The position numbers and the translations under genes were made by a program. The notes under the pieces are model-generated. The model searched no databases. It saw nothing but the letters and a program-made list of their open reading frames with translations, and had not been told where the DNA came from. Positions 58,546 through 64,000 of a DNA stretch of 64,000 nucleotides are shown here, piece after piece; the first letter of the stretch is position 1; every line of letters starts with the position of its first letter. The stretch is from the NCBI GenBank assembly GCA_025531455.1, contig JAMYHL010000001.1, positions 744,001 to 808,000 on the forward strand. Reading direction: 5' to 3'. Origin of the DNA: Apiotrichum sp. Y4204 (taxonomy: Eukaryota > Basidiomycota > Tremellomycetes > Trichosporonales > Trichosporonaceae).

Positions 58546-60030
58546 CTTGGCTCGGCGGGGGAGGGGGGATGGGAGGTGAGAATGGGAGAGAGGGAAGGGG
58601 AGTTGAATACCGAGTGGGTGAGCTCTGTGGTGCTTTGGATGGTCTTGGTTCGGGACAGGCGCTTCGAGAAAAAAAGTTCACGGTTCGTACTAACAGGGCC
58701 GTTATCGATCTGCTCGTTGCTGGAAACGAGGTCTGGAGTTCTGTGTGATGTTGGACAGAGATGAGCTGGGAGACAAATCTTGACAACAATCTGGATCTCG
58801 CGACCATCGACGGTTGAACTTCTTGAAATTCCGTCAGTCAGAAGACAGAATATCACGTGACTCTGCCATGCCATTGACACGCGACACTTTCAGGGGGGGC
58901 GATTTCAGGCACTGGTATCCGGGGCACCGGCACCGGAGGCGGCGACCTCCACCTAAAAGTTGGGACCTGGCAACCAGAGCTGCCGATTTGAGAGAGACAA
59001 CCGAGAGGGAGAGCACACTGCTGAAACGCAGAGCGGAATGACGACAATAGGAGAACAGTCTACTCTCTCCACCGACATCGACGAGTGTGGACTTGTAGAG
59101 TGGAGTCTTTGCAGCTAGTTTCAAACGATAACGATACCCACTATACCCCCTGCAGCGACGCTCATCATCCATCGCGCTGAACTGCATCTCTTTGTTGTCT
59201 GTCCATCACTCTCGAGGTTCCGCGAATCCCCCAGTCCGACTTGACCCCCGATCTCTGTTGTCGACGTGCCAATCCCCGCCATCGTGTATCTCGACTCCTT
59301 TGTCTTCTTTGTTCTTCTTCCCTTGGGTCGCGAAGATCACTCTGTCGCGGCTGTGGACTGTGGGTTCTCAGCAGAAACACAGTTCTCACAGGTGAGCTTG
59401 GTTACACACTGAGTGCCGCCCGTCGGGCCGCTGGTGTCTGTGCGCCTTCGACGGTGTTCCACTGGCCACCTGGCCACCTGCGTACCTGCAGATTTGGAGC
59501 AGTCTGTCTTGAGATCTTCGGATCTTCAATGCCGCCTTGTCTGCCCGTGTAGTGTGATTCCCACAGCTGAACTAGCTGCACCCGGTTCGGCGTCGACTTG
59601 CGCGCTGTGCAAGTCATCGTTGCCTTCCCTCTCCACCATTGTCCATATTACAGCGCGGCGCTGTTCTCCCTATCTTCGTGTCTCACCATATCATTCCTTT
59701 TCTCTTCTCTCTATCCCCCATTCCCTATTCCCATCGACCACCCTCGAACCAGATCTTGCTAACGCCCAGCTTCCAGCCTTGTAGCGACCTCCGCCCTCAA
59801 TCTATATCCAACCTCCTACCTCCGCTTCTAACCGTCCTGTGAAAGCTGTCATCCCATATATCATTGTTGAACCAGGTATTTCCGTGACTGTCGAGGACGA
59901 GAGAAGACAAACTTCGTATAGTACATTGTTCCAACAGCGGCGACCGACTTCTTCCTGGTCACAACAAGAGTCCAGCTCGACATCTGACGCTCAACCTTGA
60001 CCGAGACACCACTGTGTCGGATTATTCAAC
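58546..60030. other. divergent intergenic region, RCL1 and RdRP promoters
   Basis: Both flanks are pyrimidine-rich on their coding strands: minus 58546-58700 for RCL1, plus about 59190-59860 for RdRP. A minus-strand frame at 58834-59187 has no recognisable domain. An upstream non-coding exon for the RdRP transcript is possible but unproven. Confidence 0.45.
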
Positions 60031-63000
60031 ATGTCAGCGTACTCCGCAACCTCTTCTGTCACCAATGATTTCGGCAATCTTCGTCTTGGCTATAACCACC
60101 ATGGCTCTGGGTCGTCAAACGGTTCGGGCGGCCGAAGGAATCGGCCCCCTCCTCCCCATCTAGCGCAGGTGGCCCAGTATCAGCACCCTAGGCCGCGCCA
60201 CGTTCCCGGAGCAGGCTTCCCGCCTCCCAGTCCGTCAACATATGCGTCGACTGCGCGCGGCGCAAGGCAGATCCGTTCACCCAAGGCGAAGGACATCGAG
60301 CAGTGGCAGTTCTGGCCACACGCCATGGGAATGGGATCTGCGACTGGCAAGGACTTTACACAGGTATGGAACTGTGGGGTCACCTATTCGCTAACCATGA
60401 CAAGTTGTTTGGGTCGAATTGCAAACAAGGTGAAGACCCCAATCATAATATGGGCTATGGCTATTCATTCCTCGCGTTCAACTTCAAGAAAGAGAGTCTC
60501 TTGATCAAGGCGGACTTTGACGTTTCTGGCCCACCGCTCCCGTTGGCGTTCCGTCCATTGGATGCCGAGCTTCCGTTCGCGGACATTTCAACACATGGTA
60601 TCCGTGCTATCGAGGAATTGCGCCGGGATGGGCGCATCACCCTCACCGTGACAGTCACCTGTCGACGTCCACCGCGCTTCTTCGCCACCTTCGAGAACAC
60701 TCCTGGGCAACGTGCCGCACGTGCAGTCTATCGCCGTCGAGCAACTGCGATGGACTTTGTGAGGTCGTCTGTGGTGAGCCAACAAGCTGTTTATGGGGCC
60801 CATAATCTCCTACTGACTGGTCCATAGAAGGAGATACACGCCGGGGTTCTTCGCCCTGTCCCTGAGGAAGCAGTCGCCAACGTGAGTAAACCCCGGGCTG
60901 CTCCATCTGACCCTAAAGCCAACATTCTGGAACACTTACCGCTGGACCTTCAACTTCTCACCCAGCGAGCTGGACCTGTTCCGCAAGTGTGCCAACAAGC
61001 TGCGAATGCTCTCCGTGGACAACCCCGACATGGACCTCATGTCTGAATCCAACCGCCGTCTGGCAATGCGCCGACAGTCTGCCTGGAACTTTCCGGACCT
61101 GACCGGTTTGGACTTTGGCACACAAGCCCTTATTGAGGGTCTTGTTGGCAACGGTATTATTCTTCCAGGAGATACAAAGGAGCTCGTAACAGCGCTCAGG
61201 CAGCATGCTAAGGCGGCTGTCTTCCGACACCATCTTCTAGAGACCTTGTTCACTGAGGAGCGTATTCGCAATATCAGCAACATGATCGAAGGTAGGCGGA
61301 TTTGTCGGAAAAACGCTGACCGTAGGTCGTGCAAGGTTCCTGCGTCGGACAGAAACAGTCCGGAATCTGGAACATCTGGTCCGTATCCGAACGGTGCAAG
61401 TTACTCCTACACGTGTCCTTGTTGGCCCTCCGCAGCATGAGACTAGTAACTCTGTTACTCGCCGGTACGCCGATAAGCTTGACGCCATTATTCGAGTGCA
61501 GTTCGTGGATGAGGGTGACCGTCTTCATGTGAGTGACACGCGTTCGATCTGGTTCTGATTGCAGATCATGGACTATACAAAGAAGGGGGATGAACACTGC
61601 CCAGAGGTGGGACTAATGGCTCGTATCCGTCGTGCGCTGCAATATGGAGTCATGATTGCAGGTCGCCGCTTCTATCCAGTCGCATCTTCCTCATCTCAGC
61701 AAAAGTACGTGAATTTCAAGCTCCATCTGACTCCAGGGAACACTCAATGTGGTTCGTCAATCATGAGGTCATCGATCGCATTGAACTCGCGAAGTGGATG
61801 GGCATGCCGTCTGAGAAGGTTGTCGCCAAGTATGCCGCACGCATGGGACTGGTAAGCGGTTGGCAAGAATCATTCTGACGCATAGCCATTTAGTGCCAGT
61901 CGTTCTGTGAACACCAAATTCAACATCACACGCTGGCCAGACATTGAGCGCCTCGGAGCGTGTTTCACTGATGGATGCTCCGTAGCGGGTTCTGCGGTAC
62001 TTATGGAGGCAGCCAAGGTGCTTGGTCAGAAAGGCCTCAACCTCAAGCCCTCAGCTGTGCAGTTCCGTCTTGGGTGAGTGAGCTGTGACCACATCAGCTA
62101 ACACCAGTGGCGCCAAGGGTGTTCTTGCGTGCTGGCCCGATCTTGTGGCCGAGAATGAGATTCGCCTTCGTCCATCTCAAGAAAAGTTCTCCAGTCCTCT
62201 CACCGACCTGAACGTCATTCGAGTGGGTTTCGGATGTTGGTTTTATCTGACCTCTAGGTGGCACATTATCAAGTTGGCTTCCTCAACCGCCAGTTCATTA
62301 TGATCATGTCAGCCCTGGGAGTACCTGATTCTCTTTTCATGGAGCTCTTTGAGAAGGAGGTCAAAGATATCAGGGGTCTTACCCAGCGAGCGGAGCAGGG
62401 TGCTACGACCGTGAAGGATTTCGCATTCATGAACATCTACACATCTGTGAGTTGCGCTAATTCTGGTCACAGCTCACAAAAGTTCCAACTCGGCCAGTTG
62501 ATTAAGAACGGCTACAATCAGAACCCCTTCATCCTTGACATGTGCCACTTGATCGAGTGTCGTGCGCTGCAAGACCTCAAATGGCGCGCACGCATCCGTT
62601 TGCCAGACTCTGTGTATCTCATCGGTGAGCAATGGTGCTTGCAGTTGCTGATCTAAGGTATCAATGACGAGACTGGGACTCTCAAGGAAGGAGAGTTGTT
62701 CTGCCAATATCAGAAAGATGAGAATACCAAACCTGAGATCGTTACTGGCAGGGTTCTCATCTGTCGCGCACCGGCTTTGCACCCAGGAGATGTGCGCCAC
62801 GCTGTGGCAGTGGACAACCCCCGTCTTCACCATTTGAAGAACTGCATCGTCTTCAGCACGCAAGGACCGCGTCCGCTGCCTAACATGTGAGGGGGAGTGT
62901 CGACAACATTTGCTGACGACAGGCTGGGCGGTGGAGATCTTGATGGTGACGGTGAGTGTCAAGTGCGGGATACACCTAACGGAAGACTACACTCTCATCT

Positions 63001-64000
63001 GGGACCAGCGGTTCGTTCGTCCTCTGAAGGAGTACGAACCCATGGACTACACCGCGCCAAAGCCCGTGACGGTGGAGAAGGTCACCCAGAGAGATCTCAA
63101 CGAGGTGGGTTCCAATAATGCGTTAAAGCTAACGACAGAACTTTGTGCAATACATTCTTGTGAGATGTCAAGACATGCGACCCGCTAATCATAGAACGAC
63201 GTCCTGGGTCAGGTAGACAATGCTCACCTCGGTAACGCCGATTACACGTCGCCATTCAACCCCATCTGCATGAAGCTGTCCATTGTTCATAGCGTGAGTT
63301 TGAGTTGAGGGATACTGCTGACTTCAGGCTGCGTGAGTTATTCCGACTGGAAAGTTGCTAACGGGGCAAGGGTGGACTTTGCAAAGAGTAGGTAGCTGTT
63401 GTTTGCCTTAACTCACGTTGCAGCTGGAGTCGCCGTAGACGTAGAGCGTGACTGGCTCCCGATCAAATGGCCCGACTTTATGGGCAAGGTAAGCCTGGTG
63501 CCAATGAAGTGTGCTGATCTTAGGATGAAGATAAGACTTACCAGAGTGCCAAAATCCTGGGCCAGCTATTCCGCTATGTGAGGACTGTAACTCGTTGACT
63601 GCTGACAGTAGGTCGACACGCCACCAATGTTCGACCCAGTGAACATTTGTGAACAGGAATATCCATTCGACCCTCGCTTCTCAAGCTACAACATTCGGCA
63701 GGACATAATTGATGTTCTGACTCCCATCAAGATAGCCTTCGAGCAGGGTATGACTTACACCATGCGTCGTTACCGTGTGCGAGAGTGTGAGGTCGTAGCG
63801 GGTATCGCAGTCCAAACCAAGCAGCGAAAGCGTTCGAGGGAGCTCTCGCACCTGCATGTGGGTACACCGTCTCGCGTTTTAACTCACTCTAACCAACAGG
63901 AACCCCTCAAGGACGCTTTTGAAGGACATGCGGCCAAAACTCGCGAGGCCGCTCTCGCTGCCGCCACTGACTTGGCCACCCGGGTCGGGATACGGTTCCG
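60031..64000 (+). CDS. cellular RNA-dependent RNA polymerase (QDE-1/Rdp1 type), 3' partial
   Basis: Twenty-two exons are visible: 60031-60363, 60405-60773, 60828-60881, 60919-61291, 61326-61528, 61565-61704, 61737-61851, 61886-62073, 62108-62222, 62258-62446, 62483-62624, 62658-62886, 62923-62951, 62986-63104, 63139-63159, 63195-63293, 63328-63332, 63371-63387, 63424-63488, 63524-63577, 63612-63857 and 63900 to the edge (about 1068 codons, open). Diagnostic blocks include RTVQVTPTRVLVGPPQHE, FVDEGDRLH, GFLNRQFIMIMSALGVPD, GRVLICRAPALHPGDVRH, the catalytic GGGDLDGDDYTLIWD, NFVQYILNDVLGQV, HSAAVDFAKTG and SAKILGQLFRY. Eukaryotic RdRPs copy single-stranded RNA into double-stranded RNA for Dicer, in quelling or sex-induced silencing. 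Introns are 34-60 nt and four exons are under 30 nt. The start has a Gly/Ser/Pro-rich leader and could be extended upstream. Confidence 0.94.

Noticed and set aside
60031..64000. RdRP as a viral insertion
   Set aside because: The DLDGD-type catalytic motif and 21 spliceosomal introns identify a cellular RNA-silencing polymerase, not a viral one.

Overview
The window looks like nuclear DNA of a filamentous or yeast-like basidiomycete, most likely a Tremellomycete of the Trichosporonales type. That placement is an inference. What I see directly is GC-rich coding sequence, very many short introns (about 34-60 nt, mostly GTGAGT...CTNAY...AG), a Skn7-type HSF/receiver regulator, a hybrid histidine kinase, an alpha-1,3-glucanase with WSC domains, and a cellular RNA-dependent RNA polymerase. 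All gene models were spliced by eye from open frames, splice consensus and family conservation. Exon coordinates are in the entries, and every model listed closes in frame.

Layout. 0-8.6 kb: the first exon of a SIT4-associated (SAPS) protein runs off the left edge, followed by an acyl-CoA thioesterase, a TACO1/YebC mitochondrial translation activator and SKN7, all on the minus strand. 8.6-13.5 kb: almost no coding signal. 13.5-20.1 kb: an ING-type PHD-finger protein, two related six-cysteine small secreted proteins in divergent orientation, and a single-pass mucin-like membrane protein. 20.1-29.3 kb: sparse; a WW-domain protein, a tandem 189-bp repeat, and an intronless AT-hook/coiled-coil protein. 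29.9-33.2 kb: a GH71 alpha-1,3-glucanase with two WSC domains. 33.2-39 kb: sparse, with short protein-like islands that may be relics. 39-46 kb: a six-TM hybrid histidine kinase facing glucose-6-phosphate dehydrogenase, with an ATTAGTGAT motif array between their 3' ends. 46-52.5 kb: sparse. 52.5-64 kb: a C2/RasGAP protein, RCL1 (18S rRNA processing) and the RdRP, which runs off the right edge.

How they could connect. The hybrid kinase and SKN7 are plausible ends of one phosphorelay (via a Ypd1-type protein not seen here). SKN7, the mucin-like membrane protein and the WSC/GH71 enzyme all point to cell-wall and stress biology, but nothing shows co-regulation. The RdRP implies that RNA silencing is retained.

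The most unusual observations are a 5-nt exon (plus 17-, 21- and 29-nt exons) in the RdRP gene, a 15-nt exon carrying a zinc ligand of the ING PHD finger, and the pair of six-cysteine secreted proteins with a shared C-terminal signature that I do not recognise. Because exons can be this small, genes made of tiny exons may be hidden in the stretches I call empty.
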